DNA from: JBGRQA01 sp041725895
GTDB lineage: Bacteria; Bacteroidota; Bacteroidia; Bacteroidales; Marinifilaceae
Assembly (NCBI GenBank): GCA_041725895.1
Contig: JBGRQA010000029.1
Span: 1 to 64,000, forward strand
DNA length: 64,000 nt
Direction of reading: 5' to 3'
The notes beneath the pieces were generated by a model that saw only the letters and a program-made list of their open reading frames with translations, did no database searches and was not told the DNA's origin. Both the position numbers and the translations under genes were made by a program. Below, piece by piece: positions 28,690 to 37,217 of this stretch; the stretch's first letter is position 1, and the number at the start of each line of letters is the position of its first letter.

Positions 28690-28734
28690 AAATATTTTCG
28701 CATCTTTACCTAAAATAATTTGAATATATACAGG

Positions 28735-29547
28735 ATGCGTAAGATTATCTCACTACTTGTTCTAAGTATCATTCTACTTGGAATTAACTATTCGTGCCAA
28801 ACCTCGAAGAAAAAAGATAATGTTTTAAAGATTGGTATGGAATTAGCTTATCCCCCCTTTGAAATGTCGGACACACTAGGAGTTCCAACAGGAATTAGTG
28901 TCGATTTTGCACATGAAATAGGTAAAGCTCTGAACAAAAAAATAGAAATTGTTAACATCGCCTATGATGGTTTGATCCCTTCCCTCAAAACCGGAAAAAT
29001 AGACATGATTATCTCCTCAATGGGAATAACCACGGAAAGAGAGAAATCAGTAGCGTTCTCCATCCCCTACTCCAAATCATTCCTAACCATACTGGCAAAC
29101 CAAAAGTCCAATGTGACCAATGTATCGGATCTAAACCGGGAAAAGATTCGAATTGCTGTAAAGAAAGGAACTACCGGCCATATCTATGCATCCAAAAATC
29201 TTCCAAAAGCAGAACTACTCCTGTTCGACAAGGAAAATACCTGCGTTTTAGAGGTAGTACAAGGAAAAGCAGATGCTTTTCTTTACGACCAAATGACCGT
29301 TTATCGGAACTGGAAGAAGCATCCGGAACAAACCAAAGCCCTTCTTCAACCCTTTCAGAATGATTTCGAATACTGGGGCATCGCTTTTCGTCACCGTGAT
29401 TCTGCCCTCAAACAAAAGGTAGATCTATTCATCGGAGAATTTCAAAAATCCGGAGGTTTTGAAAAACTAAGTGAAAAATACCTCGCTGATATCAGGGAAA
29501 CCTTTCGCGAGCAGAACATTCCCTTCTTTTTTCAATCTCAAAACTAG
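28735..29547 (+). CDS. Amino acid ABC transporter substrate-binding lipoprotein
   Basis: 270-aa solute-binding protein of the family 3/PAAT type. The ATG at 28735 gives a lipoprotein signal (MRKIISLLVLSIILLGINYSC), more plausible than the upstream TTG. The mature part begins LKIGMELAYPPFEM, typical of glutamine/lysine/cystine-binding proteins, with the two lobes and SSMGITTEREKSVAFSIPY. It captures a polar amino acid in the periplasm and delivers it to the permease encoded 6 bp downstream. The actual ligand cannot be read from sequence. Confidence 0.9.
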   Translation: MRKIISLLVLSIILLGINYSCQTSKKKDNVLKIGMELAYPPFEMSDTLGVPTGISVDFAHEIGKALNKKIEIVNIAYDGLIPSLKTGKIDMIISSMGITTEREKSVAFSIPYSKSFLTILANQKSNVTNVSDLNREKIRIAVKKGTTGHIYASKNLPKAELLLFDKENTCVLEVVQGKADAFLYDQMTVYRNWKKHPEQTKALLQPFQNDFEYWGIAFRHRDSALKQKVDLFIGEFQKSGGFEKLSEKYLADIRETFREQNIPFFFQSQN

Positions 29548-29553
29548 GCAAAC

Positions 29554-30330
29554 ATGAACCTACTTCGACTACCTGCCCAAAACGAAAAAGCCTGGATCCC
29601 CTACACCTTCAGTTGGCTTCTCCTGTTTTTTCTATTGGCATTAGTGAGCACCTTCGTCTTTACCCAACTGCAATACGATTTCCATTGGGATGCAGTATGG
29701 ACTTACCGGCAAAAATTCTTCCAAGGTTTTGGAGTTACAGTTCTTCTTTCTGTTTTTGCCCTCATCACTAGTTTACTGGTAGGGATCCTATTTGCCCTGG
29801 GACAAAGGTCTGAACTACTTCCCATCAAGCTATTCAGCAAACTCTACATCGAAATCATTCGGGGGACTCCCCTTCTGGTTCAAATCCTCCTGTTCTTCTA
29901 TGTTTTTGCCGATGCCTTCGGTTTAGAGAACCGGTATGTGGTTGGAGTTATGATACTGGCATTCTTTGCCGGAGCCTACGTTTCGGAGATTATTCGGGCA
30001 GGAATTGAAAGTATTCATCCCACACAATGGGAAACTGCAAAGTCGTTGGGTTTTACCCGGATTCAAACCTACCGATTTATCATTTTCCCACAGGTTTTTA
30101 AACGTATTCTACCACCTTTGGCAGGGCAGTTTGTTTCCCTTATCAAGGATTCTTCCCTGCTCTCCATCATATCGGTATCCGAATTGACCATGAATGCACA
30201 GGAAGTGAATTCCTATACCTATTCCACTCTGGAAAGCTATATTCCTTTAGCGTTGGGCTACATGTTGCTTACCTTTCCTATCTCTCTTCTGTCTAATCGT
30301 CTTGAAAAAAAATTCAGCTATGCAAATTAA
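29554..30330 (+). CDS. Amino acid ABC transporter permease
   Basis: 258-aa inner-membrane permease of the HisMQ/GlnP family. Several hydrophobic helices are evident, with the family motif EIIRGTPLLVQILLFFYV and the cytoplasmic EAA loop (EIIRAGIESIHPTQWETAKSLGFT in parts) that contacts the ATPase. Slightly longer than average at the N-terminus. Lies between the binding protein and the ATPase; its last 11 bp overlap the next gene. Works as a homodimer, since only one permease gene is present. Confidence 0.92.
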   Translation: MNLLRLPAQNEKAWIPYTFSWLLLFFLLALVSTFVFTQLQYDFHWDAVWTYRQKFFQGFGVTVLLSVFALITSLLVGILFALGQRSELLPIKLFSKLYIEIIRGTPLLVQILLFFYVFADAFGLENRYVVGVMILAFFAGAYVSEIIRAGIESIHPTQWETAKSLGFTRIQTYRFIIFPQVFKRILPPLAGQFVSLIKDSSLLSIISVSELTMNAQEVNSYTYSTLESYIPLALGYMLLTFPISLLSNRLEKKFSYAN

Positions 30331-31051
30331 GATTGAAAACCTTAGTAAATCCTTTAGCAAGGTTGCCGTTTTAGAAAATGCGGAGCTGGAAATTAACCAG
30401 GGACAGGTTTTAGTACTCATCGGCCCATCGGGTGGAGGAAAATCCACTCTCCTCAGGATTTTGGCAGGACTGGAAAAACCAGAAGGGGGGAACATTGCAA
30501 TTAACGGAAAAGAACTATCCTTTGATGAAGAAGCTCTCCATCAATACCGAAAGACCATCGGAGTCGTATTCCAGGCCTACAACCTTTTCCCGCACTTGAG
30601 CGCCTTGCGAAACATTACCCTCCCCCTGGAGGAAGTTCAGCATTATACTTCGGAAGAGGCCAAAAAGAAAGCATTGCAGCTACTATCCCGGTTTCAACTG
30701 GAAGATCATGCCCACAAATATCCCCATCAACTATCGGGAGGTCAGCAGCAGCGCGTTGCTATTGCCCGCGCCGTTGCCAACAGCAGTGGACTACTTCTGC
30801 TGGACGAACCCACTTCAGCTCTTGATCCGGGATTTACCGCCGAAGTACTGGAAATGATCGAAGAACTGAAAGCAGAAGGGAAAGATATTGTATTGGTGAC
30901 TCACGAAATGGGCTTTGCCAGAAAAGTAGCCGACCACATTGCCTACGTAGATCAAGGAACCATATTGGAACAAGGTGCGTCCAATCAACTCTTTGACTCG
31001 CCAAAAAGTTCGCAACTTAGAGAGTTTCTAAATAGAATTCTCAGGTACTAA
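30320..31051 (+). CDS. Amino acid ABC transporter ATP-binding protein
   Basis: 243-aa GlnQ/HisP-type ATPase. Walker A GPSGGGKST, Q-loop (VFQAYNLFPHLSALRNI), signature LSGGQQQR, Walker B LLLLDEPTSALD and H-loop (VTHEMGFA) are all intact. I use the ATG at 30320, which overlaps the permease stop by 11 bp (translational coupling), rather than the in-frame TTG at 30302. Third gene of the transporter operon. No obvious terminator in the short gap before mntP. Confidence 0.95.
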   Translation: MQIKIENLSKSFSKVAVLENAELEINQGQVLVLIGPSGGGKSTLLRILAGLEKPEGGNIAINGKELSFDEEALHQYRKTIGVVFQAYNLFPHLSALRNITLPLEEVQHYTSEEAKKKALQLLSRFQLEDHAHKYPHQLSGGQQQRVAIARAVANSSGLLLLDEPTSALDPGFTAEVLEMIEELKAEGKDIVLVTHEMGFARKVADHIAYVDQGTILEQGASNQLFDSPKSSQLREFLNRILRY

Positions 31052-31089
31052 ACACCAATTCCCAATTGGTCATAAAAGAATCATTACTC

Positions 31090-31097
31090 TATATTTG
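31090..31097 (+). promoter_or_regulatory. Predicted -7 box for mntP
   Basis: TATATTTG followed by C, exact TAnnTTTG, 22 bp before the ATG at 31119. It overlaps the upstream in-frame TTG, which therefore cannot be the start. Confidence 0.65.
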
Positions 31098-31118
31098 CAG
31101 CAAATATTAGATCGTTTA

Positions 31119-31682
31119 ATGGAACCTATAAGTATTCTTCTTATCGCTCTTGGTTTGTCGGTTGATTCTTTTGCTGCATCGGTGAGCAGTGGTCTGGCAA
31201 TCAAACGCATTCAATTTCTTCAGGCGGTTAAAATTGCCTTCTTTCTTGCCGTATTTCAGGCGGGAATGCCCTTGATTGGGTGGTACGCCGGACTTGGATT
31301 GAAGGACATCATCAAAGAGTACGATCATTGGATTGCTTTCGGTTTACTCAGTGCTCTCGGTGCAAAAATGATTTGGGAAAGCATAAACGGCAAGGATGAA
31401 GAGAACAACTTCAACCCCTTAAAACTAATGGTCCTCATAGGCATATCCATTGCAACCAGTATTGATGCCCTGGTAATTGGGGTAAGCTTTGCCCTGTTGG
31501 ATTTGGCTATCATCATCCCCATTCTGGCCATTGGAATCGTAACCTTTATCGCCTCAATGCTGGGAATGCTTCTTGGTAAGAAACTGGGAGATAAGTTCAG
31601 TCAGAAATTCGAAATACTAGGAGGAATCGTACTTATTGGTATTGGCTTACGAATATTGATTGAGCACCTATTCTTTCAATAG
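31119..31682 (+). CDS. mntP: Manganese efflux pump MntP
   Basis: 187-aa inner-membrane protein of the MntP family, which exports Mn2+. Six hydrophobic helices in two related halves, with the conserved acidic motifs GLSVDSFAASVSSG and IATSIDALVIGVSFA that carry the metal-binding aspartates. Length is typical once the ATG at 31119 is used. The leader is only about 20 nt, so the yybP-ykoY Mn riboswitch often found ahead of mntP is absent here. Confidence 0.93.
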   Translation: MEPISILLIALGLSVDSFAASVSSGLAIKRIQFLQAVKIAFFLAVFQAGMPLIGWYAGLGLKDIIKEYDHWIAFGLLSALGAKMIWESINGKDEENNFNPLKLMVLIGISIATSIDALVIGVSFALLDLAIIIPILAIGIVTFIASMLGMLLGKKLGDKFSQKFEILGGIVLIGIGLRILIEHLFFQ

Positions 31683-31702
31683 TAGATGAAAAGGGAAAAA
31701 AG

Positions 31703-31727
31703 CCCCGGTTAATTGCTTCAACCGGGG
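31703..31727. terminator. Hairpin after mntP
   Basis: CCCCGGTT (31703-31710) pairs with AACCGGGG (31720-31727). On the plus strand it is followed by AAAATTAAT; the T-run is on the minus strand, where no gene is evident. It probably ends the mntP transcript despite the missing U-tract. Confidence 0.55.
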
Positions 31728-32145
31728 AAAATTAATCAATCCAATTCTAATAAACGAAAAACAACTCCTAAGGAATTTATCATCCTATCACTGTAGATAT
31801 TTCAGATAAACTTCCAATCATATCATAAAATTTGGTTCTATGTAATCAGTGGTTCTAAACAAATCAATATACAGGAAGCTCTTAAGCCCCTTTTTGTTTG
31901 CAATCACTAAATTAAACTAAGTTCTTTTAAAGTGAAATACCAAGATGTTGGTATTCTTACCCTTTTTCACAATTTGAGGCATATTTAAAAACATCAAGGT
32001 ATCCATATACTTTTATACATCTAAAATTTGTTATTCCAAGGTAAAAACCCATACTTTGCTAGTGTTTAGCGAAGCAAACATTCATAAATTAGTAGTAATT
32101 AACAGGTGATATTTGCCATTCAATATCATCTCACAAGAGTAAGAC
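31728..32145. other. Gap between mntP and the metal permease
   Basis: No gene seen. AATACCAA (31936-31943) pairs with TTGGTATT (31948-31955) around GATG, followed by a T-rich stretch. TTTGCT/AGCAAA flank 32053-32076, an operator-like inverted repeat. GATATTTG about 40 bp before the next ATG matches the -7 consensus at 7 of 8 bases. Confidence 0.4.
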
Positions 32146-33522
32146 ATGGAATACCTTCAACAATTTTTCATCGATTTCATAGACATTCTAAACGAAATGT
32201 CCCCCTATCTGATGCTCGGATTCTTCTTTGCAGGGGTTTTGAAAGTCGCATTCCCCCAGCGATTCATCGATCGTTATTTGGGACAGCGCACTGCACGTTC
32301 GGTATTGAATGCCTCACTGATAGGAATTCCTCTTCCTTTATGCTCCTGCGGGGTAATTCCTACAGGAATCTCCTTCTATAAAAGTGGCGCGTCAAAAGGC
32401 TCGTCGGTATCCTTCCTGATTTCTACACCACAAACCGGAGTGGACTCCATATTGGTAACCTATTCTTTGTTAAGCCTTCCCTTTGCACTAATGCGTCCTA
32501 TTATTGCACTACTGACAGGCTTGATGGGCGGCTTGCTTGCCAACCGTTACGATAAAAAGGAGAATGGGGAGATCGTAAAACCTGGTACTGATCTGTCCCT
32601 TGCAGCAGAGGCCTGCTGTTCCAACTCCAATTGTAAAGACAACAGCCAGGAAAAGAAGGAGGATTGCGGATGCAACGGAAGTTCCTGCAGTAGTTCTCAA
32701 AATACAAAAAAGCATTCTGCTTTTTACACCTTGTTTAAATATGCCTTTGTTGATTTCCTTCAGGACATCTCCAAATGGCTTATTATTGGCTTGTTATTGG
32801 CTGCGGCCATTTCGGTTCTGGTACCTGATGATTTCTTCTCCAGTTTTATTGGCAACGACTGGGTCGGCATGCTGGTAATATTAATCGCCTCTGTCCCTCT
32901 GTACATTTGTGCCACATCATCGGTTCCGGTGGCTGCCATATTAATGATGAAGGGTATTTCACCCGGTGCAGCCCTGGTATTTCTGATGGCTGGTCCTGCT
33001 ACCAATGCTGCTACCATTACGGTTCTCCATAAAGTATTGGGCAAAAAAACAGCCATTGCCTACCTGATTTCCATCATTAGCGGAGCTCTCTTTTTTGGAA
33101 TGCTAATCGATACCCTCCTGCCAAGAGAATGGTTCGAGATGAAAGGTTTACATGCCCACATGCACGGCCACGAAGGACATTTCATGCTCCCGGAATGGTT
33201 GCAATGGGGTAGCAGTATCACACTGGTTCTTCTTATCCTAAATGGTTATTGGAGAAAGTATCAATCCAAAAAATCAAACCAGGAAATAATACCTGTAAAT
33301 ACATTCACTATGGAAAACAAAAAAGTTGTGGTGAACGGCATGAGCTGCAACCACTGTAAAATGAGCGTGGAAAAGCACATCGGTGCCCTCGGCAATATCG
33401 AGTTGGCCGAAGTCAACCTGGAACAAAAGCTACTTAAAATCAAAGGTGAAAATATTGATGTAAAACAAATTCAACAGGAAATCGAAAGCCTGGGGTTTGA
33501 GTTCGGTGGCGTAAAAGAATAA
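32146..33522 (+). CDS. SO_0444-type heavy-metal efflux permease fused to an HMA domain
   Basis: 458-aa membrane permease of the SO_0444 Cu/Zn efflux family (formerly DUF318). Two blocks of helices (about 15-135 and 200-370) carry PLPLCSCGVIPTG and the pseudo-repeat PLYICATSSVPVAA. Between them lies a Cys-rich loop (about 160-185) with CCSNSNC, CGCNGSSC. A His-rich stretch (HAHMHGHEGH, about 330-340) and a C-terminal heavy-metal-associated domain (about 390-458; GMSCNHC) follow. The HMA domain resembles stand-alone CopZ-like metallochaperones, so the protein seems to carry its own metal-delivery module. Copper, zinc or a related soft metal is the likely substrate; direction (efflux) follows the family. 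Confidence 0.88.
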   Translation: MEYLQQFFIDFIDILNEMSPYLMLGFFFAGVLKVAFPQRFIDRYLGQRTARSVLNASLIGIPLPLCSCGVIPTGISFYKSGASKGSSVSFLISTPQTGVDSILVTYSLLSLPFALMRPIIALLTGLMGGLLANRYDKKENGEIVKPGTDLSLAAEACCSNSNCKDNSQEKKEDCGCNGSSCSSSQNTKKHSAFYTLFKYAFVDFLQDISKWLIIGLLLAAAISVLVPDDFFSSFIGNDWVGMLVILIASVPLYICATSSVPVAAILMMKGISPGAALVFLMAGPATNAATITVLHKVLGKKTAIAYLISIISGALFFGMLIDTLLPREWFEMKGLHAHMHGHEGHFMLPEWLQWGSSITLVLLILNGYWRKYQSKKSNQEIIPVNTFTMENKKVVVNGMSCNHCKMSVEKHIGALGNIELAEVNLEQKLLKIKGENIDVKQIQQEIESLGFEFGGVKE

Positions 33523-33910
33523 CTTCACAAACAAATCAACAAGGGCGGTAATATATCTGGGATGCAAGCAAGTTCCATAAATGTAAAGGTTCCTTTCGAA
33601 AACAAAAGCGTCCTTTAGCAACGACAAAAAGGTCTTACCAAATGAGCATTTACTCATGATCTTAATGTAATTATCGCCCGCAAATACATTTGCACCATAG
33701 AAAAAAAAACATAACGAAATATTCTTAGACTTAATCAGCAGTCAGCTAGTCCTGCAACCTCCTATATCTCTGGTTTTCCGATACAATTTTTATTGCTTCG
33801 GAATTTTCTGACAAATTATTTTATACTCCTATTGACTTTAATCGGAACTTACTGTAAATTAATTGTATAAATAAAGAAATAGATTAATTTAACATTAAAT
33901 TCTTAATAAC
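33523..33910 (+). other. Long leader or small transcript upstream of the HU gene
   Basis: TACATTTG at 33685-33692 is an exact -7 box but lies about 220 bp before the HU ATG. Downstream, TTCCGA (33776-33781) pairs with TCGGAA (33798-33803), with an inner CAAT/ATTG pair, followed by TTTT. This may be an attenuated HU leader or an independent transcript of about 105 nt. Confidence 0.35.
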
Positions 33911-34324
33911 ATGAGTATAAATTATAAAGTGATTCCCCGTGTGAATCCACAAAACAGGGAAGCTGCTCCAAAGTACTATGCTTCCATCAACATTAAAGGG
34001 AAACGAGATCTTCGCTACATCGCAAGAGAAATAGCCGATCGTTCCAGCTTGAATGCAATGGATATCCTGAGTACAATTGAAGGTTTTCTTCAAATTATTC
34101 CTAAAACCCTTACCGATGGTTACAAAGTAGACCTGGGAGATTTTGGAACCCTCAACCTCTTGGCCAAAAGTGAGGGGGTAGAAAACGAAAAAGAATTCCA
34201 CGCCAGTCATATTGAAAATGTTAAGGTATCCTTTCGACCAGGCAAACTGTTTCAAAAAGAATTAGGTAGTGCTGATTTTACTAAAATTGCGTCGAAGGAA
34301 GAAATTGCCGAACCAGTGGAATAG
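33911..34324 (+). CDS. HU-related DNA-binding protein (Bacteroidota type)
   Basis: 137-aa member of the HU-related family widespread in Bacteroidota (TIGR01201-like). The start MSINYKVIPRVNPQ is typical, followed by the HU fold: alpha-helices (RDLRYIAREIADRSSLNAMD), the beta-sheet (KVDLGDFGTLNL) and the DNA-embracing arm (HIENVKVSFRPGKLF). A short acidic C-terminal tail (about 120-137) is present. HU-like proteins bend DNA and organise the nucleoid. It is followed by a terminator hairpin and then the 22-bp repeat array; whether it binds that array is untested. Confidence 0.88.
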   Translation: MSINYKVIPRVNPQNREAAPKYYASINIKGKRDLRYIAREIADRSSLNAMDILSTIEGFLQIIPKTLTDGYKVDLGDFGTLNLLAKSEGVENEKEFHASHIENVKVSFRPGKLFQKELGSADFTKIASKEEIAEPVE

Positions 34325-34349
34325 AAAATGCACTTCTCAATCTCACCTC

Positions 34350-34390
34350 ATAGTCCGGATCCTTTCACTACTGATCCGGACTATTTGTAT
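34350..34390 (+). terminator. Terminator of the HU gene
   Basis: ATAGTCCGGATC (34350-34361) pairs perfectly with GATCCGGACTAT (34373-34384), followed by TTTGTAT. 12-bp stem, 11-nt loop. The right arm resembles the repeat unit that follows. Confidence 0.75.
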
Positions 34391-34395
34391 AAACA

Positions 34396-34690
34396 GGTAC
34401 GGATCTCTTTCCAAACAAGTACGGACTACTTTCGAAACAAGTACGGACCACTTTCAAAACAGGTACGGACCACTTTCAAAACAGGTACGGACCACTTTCA
34501 AAACAAGTACGGACCACTTTCAAAACAGGTACGGACCACTTTCGAAACAGGTACGGACCACTTTCAAAACAAGTACGGACTACTTTCGAAACAGGTACGG
34601 ACCACTTTCAAAACAGGTACGGACCACTTTCAAAACAAGTACGGACCACTTTCGAAACAGGTACGGACCACTTTCAAAACAGGTACGGAT
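34396..34690. repeat. 22-bp tandem repeat array (14 units)
   Basis: TACGGA recurs at 34398, 34420, 34442, 34464 and so on at exactly 22-bp steps to 34684: fourteen copies. The unit is GGTACGGACCACTTTC followed by RAAACA. Variation is limited to CAGG/CAAG before TAC, CACT/TACT and TTTCA/TTTCG. The first (GGATCTC) and last (GGATATCC) copies diverge at their outer edges. Because 22 is not a multiple of 3, the array shows 22-residue pseudo-repeats in several reading frames; I do not regard these as genes. Spacing is about two helical turns, and the core matches the degenerate array at 204-374. Confidence 0.95.
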
Positions 34691-35110
34691 ATCCAAAAAT
34701 ATTACCCATTAGGAAAGAAGGTGAAGGAACTCCCCTTCCCCTCGGGTTAAACAGATCCTATACCAATCTTTCCCATATCAGAACTACTAATTTCACTTGA
34801 TCACAATCAACCACCAACTACTGCATTGCACTTATTTTTAAGCATTAAAGAAAAATTACCGGTGTTTTTTTCCTTATTTCTAAAAAAATTGGAATAACTT
34901 TTAATAGCCTGAAAGACTAACCTTAAGGGCACCAACAAACATACTGAACAACACACCATGGAATCATCGTTATATCTAGAGACTTGAACACTTAGTTTTT
35001 TTCGTTATATTGAACAAACTTTAATCTAAATAAGAATAACAACTCTGACAATCAAACATGCCCTAACCAAGCATAGGAGTTACTTAACCAAAGTTTTTAA
35101 ACAATTAATT
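34691..35110. other. Gap between repeat array and carboxylase operon
   Basis: 420 bp, strongly AT-rich near the carboxylase gene. No gene, no exact TAnnTTTG box; TATATTGA at about 35004-35013 is the nearest promoter-like match. Confidence 0.4.
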
Positions 35111-36631
35111 ATGACCAAGAAAATTTCGAAGGTCCTCATCGCCAACCGGGGCGAAATTGCCTTGCGGGTCATGCGTTCCTGCAGAGAACTGGGAATCACC
35201 ACCGTAGCAATGTATTCCGAAGTAGACCGAACTTCGATGCATGTCCGCTACGCCGACCATGCCTATTGCATCGGCCCCGCCCCTTCGGCCGAAAGCTATC
35301 TAAACATTGAGAAAATAATTAAAGTAGCCAAAATATCAAAAGCTGATGCCATTCATCCGGGTTATGGGTTCTTAAGTGAGAATGCCGAATTCTCGCAACG
35401 ATGCCAGGAGGAAGGAATTCTGTTCATCGGCCCTACCCCGGAGGTGATTGCCACCATGGGAGATAAAATTACTGCACGCCAAACCATGATTAATTCAGGT
35501 GTTCCGGTTGTCCCAGGCACTAAAGATAATCTCGGGGACGATGCAACGGCACTTCGCATAATCAAGGAAATTGGCCTGCCGGTAATGATAAAAGCCTCGG
35601 CCGGTGGTGGAGGAAAAGGCATGAGAATGGTGGACAAAGAGGAAGATATTCTGAGTGCCCTTCGTGCCGCCAAATCCGAAGCCAAGGCTGCCTTTGGCGA
35701 TGACTCGGTATATGTTGAGAAATACATTTCATCTCCTCATCACATCGAATTTCAAATACTTGGAGATTCACACGGCAACGTAGTTCATTTGTGTGAGCGG
35801 GAATGTTCGGTACAACGCCGACATCAAAAGGTGGTAGAGGAAACCCCCTCCCCACTGATGACTCCGGAACTCAGAAAAAAAATGGGAGAACATGCAGTGG
35901 CCGCCGCCAAAGCTGTAGACTACCAGGGTGCCGGCACCATCGAATTCCTGGTAGACAATGACCACAACTACTACTTCCTGGAAATGAATACTCGCTTGCA
36001 GGTGGAACACCCCATCACCGAAAGGGTAACCGGCTATGATCTGGTTAAGAAACAAATCCGAATCGCTGAAGGACATCCCGTAAACATTAAACAGGAAGAG
36101 GTTTTCCAATTTGGCCATGCCATCGAATGCAGGATCTATGCCGAAGATCCTGAAAACAACTTCATGCCCAGTCCGGGAGTGATCACCCATATCACAGAAC
36201 CCATGGGGCTGGGGGTTAGAACAGATGGCTATGTTTACGAAGGATACCAAATCCCCATCCATTACGATCCCATGATGTCCAAGCTAATTATCTGGGCCCG
36301 TACTCGCGATGAAGCCATTGAACGGATGCGTCGGGCTCTGTTTGAATATAAAATTACAGGAGTTAAAACCTCAATTACTTTTCTGGAACGAATTATGGAT
36401 TGTCCTGATTTCAGAAATGGAAAATACGACACCCATTTTATTCAAGACAATGAGGAATTCCTTATGGCAACCGATGAAACCAAACGCCGTTTCGAAGACC
36501 TTGCCATAGTAACCGCCTTTATGGACTATACCGACAAGTTGAAAAACTGTCAGAATAGTGCAGCTCAATTCTCCACTCCAAGCAAATGGAAGGACTTCGG
36601 ACGGAAGAAAGGTATGCTAAGATCAAATTGA
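35111..36631 (+). CDS. Biotin carboxylase subunit of an acyl-CoA carboxylase
   Basis: 506-aa ATP-grasp enzyme that carboxylates carrier-bound biotin with bicarbonate and ATP. N-terminal KVLIANRGEIALRVMRSCRELG, ATP-binding KASAGGGGKGMRM, the HIEFQILGDSHGN and CERECSVQRRHQKVVEE motifs, and EMNTRLQVEHPITE are all intact. Longer than stand-alone AccC (about 450 aa) but lacks the fused carrier domain of PccA-type proteins; the carrier is a separate gene 22 bp downstream. With the PccB-type carboxyltransferase that follows, propionyl-CoA (or acetyl-CoA) is the likely substrate. Confidence 0.93.
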   Translation: MTKKISKVLIANRGEIALRVMRSCRELGITTVAMYSEVDRTSMHVRYADHAYCIGPAPSAESYLNIEKIIKVAKISKADAIHPGYGFLSENAEFSQRCQEEGILFIGPTPEVIATMGDKITARQTMINSGVPVVPGTKDNLGDDATALRIIKEIGLPVMIKASAGGGGKGMRMVDKEEDILSALRAAKSEAKAAFGDDSVYVEKYISSPHHIEFQILGDSHGNVVHLCERECSVQRRHQKVVEETPSPLMTPELRKKMGEHAVAAAKAVDYQGAGTIEFLVDNDHNYYFLEMNTRLQVEHPITERVTGYDLVKKQIRIAEGHPVNIKQEEVFQFGHAIECRIYAEDPENNFMPSPGVITHITEPMGLGVRTDGYVYEGYQIPIHYDPMMSKLIIWARTRDEAIERMRRALFEYKITGVKTSITFLERIMDCPDFRNGKYDTHFIQDNEEFLMATDETKRRFEDLAIVTAFMDYTDKLKNCQNSAAQFSTPSKWKDFGRKKGMLRSN

Positions 36632-36653
36632 TAACCCCGAAAAATAAGAAATT

Positions 36654-37163
36654 ATGGCATTGGAAATTAAGCTGGGAGATCGAATCGCCAACGTAGAGCT
36701 ATTATACCGGGAGAAAAACCACGTTAAAATACTTGTGGATAGCAACGTATATGATCTGGATTTAAACCAGGTAGAGAAAGGCATCTACTCCGTACTCTTT
36801 AAGGGGCGATCGTATAATGTGGAATTAATCGAAACCGATTCGCCAAAGAAATACTCCGTTAATACTTTCTACCATTCCTACGAAGCCGAAATAATAGATG
36901 CGGAAACCAAATATTTAAATGCCCGAAATTCGTCGAACCTGGAAGCGACCCAAAACACAATCTCCTCCCCTATGCCGGGCAAGGTGGTAAAAATTCCCGT
37001 TGGCCCGGGTGATGAAGTAAAAAAGGGAGATACCGTGATTATCATCTCTGCCATGAAAATGGAAAGTGAATACAAAGCCATGAAGGATGGTATAATTAAG
37101 GAAGTTTATGTGGCGGAAGAGGAAACCGTTAGCGGCAACCAACCGCTTGTATTCATCGAATAG
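36654..37163 (+). CDS. Biotin carboxyl carrier protein of the acyl-CoA carboxylase
   Basis: 169-aa carrier. The C-terminal biotinyl domain (about 100-169) contains PMPGKVVKIPV and SAMKMESEYKA with biotin-accepting Lys135. The N-terminal 75 residues are beta-rich (VYDLDLNQV, RSYNVELIE), like the assembly domain of propionyl-CoA carboxylase carriers, and not like the E. coli AccB N-terminus. It lies between the biotin carboxylase and carboxyltransferase genes in one operon. Distinct from the shorter carrier at 2131, which has a Pro/Ala-rich linker. Confidence 0.92.
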   Translation: MALEIKLGDRIANVELLYREKNHVKILVDSNVYDLDLNQVEKGIYSVLFKGRSYNVELIETDSPKKYSVNTFYHSYEAEIIDAETKYLNARNSSNLEATQNTISSPMPGKVVKIPVGPGDEVKKGDTVIIISAMKMESEYKAMKDGIIKEVYVAEEETVSGNQPLVFIE

Positions 37164-37217
37164 TACCTGTTTTTGGATTAGGGGAATACGTTTGGCTTAC
37201 ATTTAAAACTGGAAACA

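Noticed and set aside
31052..31118. Manganese riboswitch before mntP
   Set aside because: The leader is only about 20 nt after the predicted promoter, too short for a yybP-ykoY element.
31703..31727. Minus-strand gene ending at the hairpin after mntP
   Set aside because: The T-run orientation suggests one, but no frame or promoter box was found on that strand in 31728-32145.
34269..34750. Two long overlapping reading frames with 22-residue repeats across the tandem array
   Set aside because: A 22-bp period is not a multiple of three, so three units (66 bp) give an artificial 22-residue repeat in several frames at once. No signal peptide, ribosome site or codon bias supports a protein.
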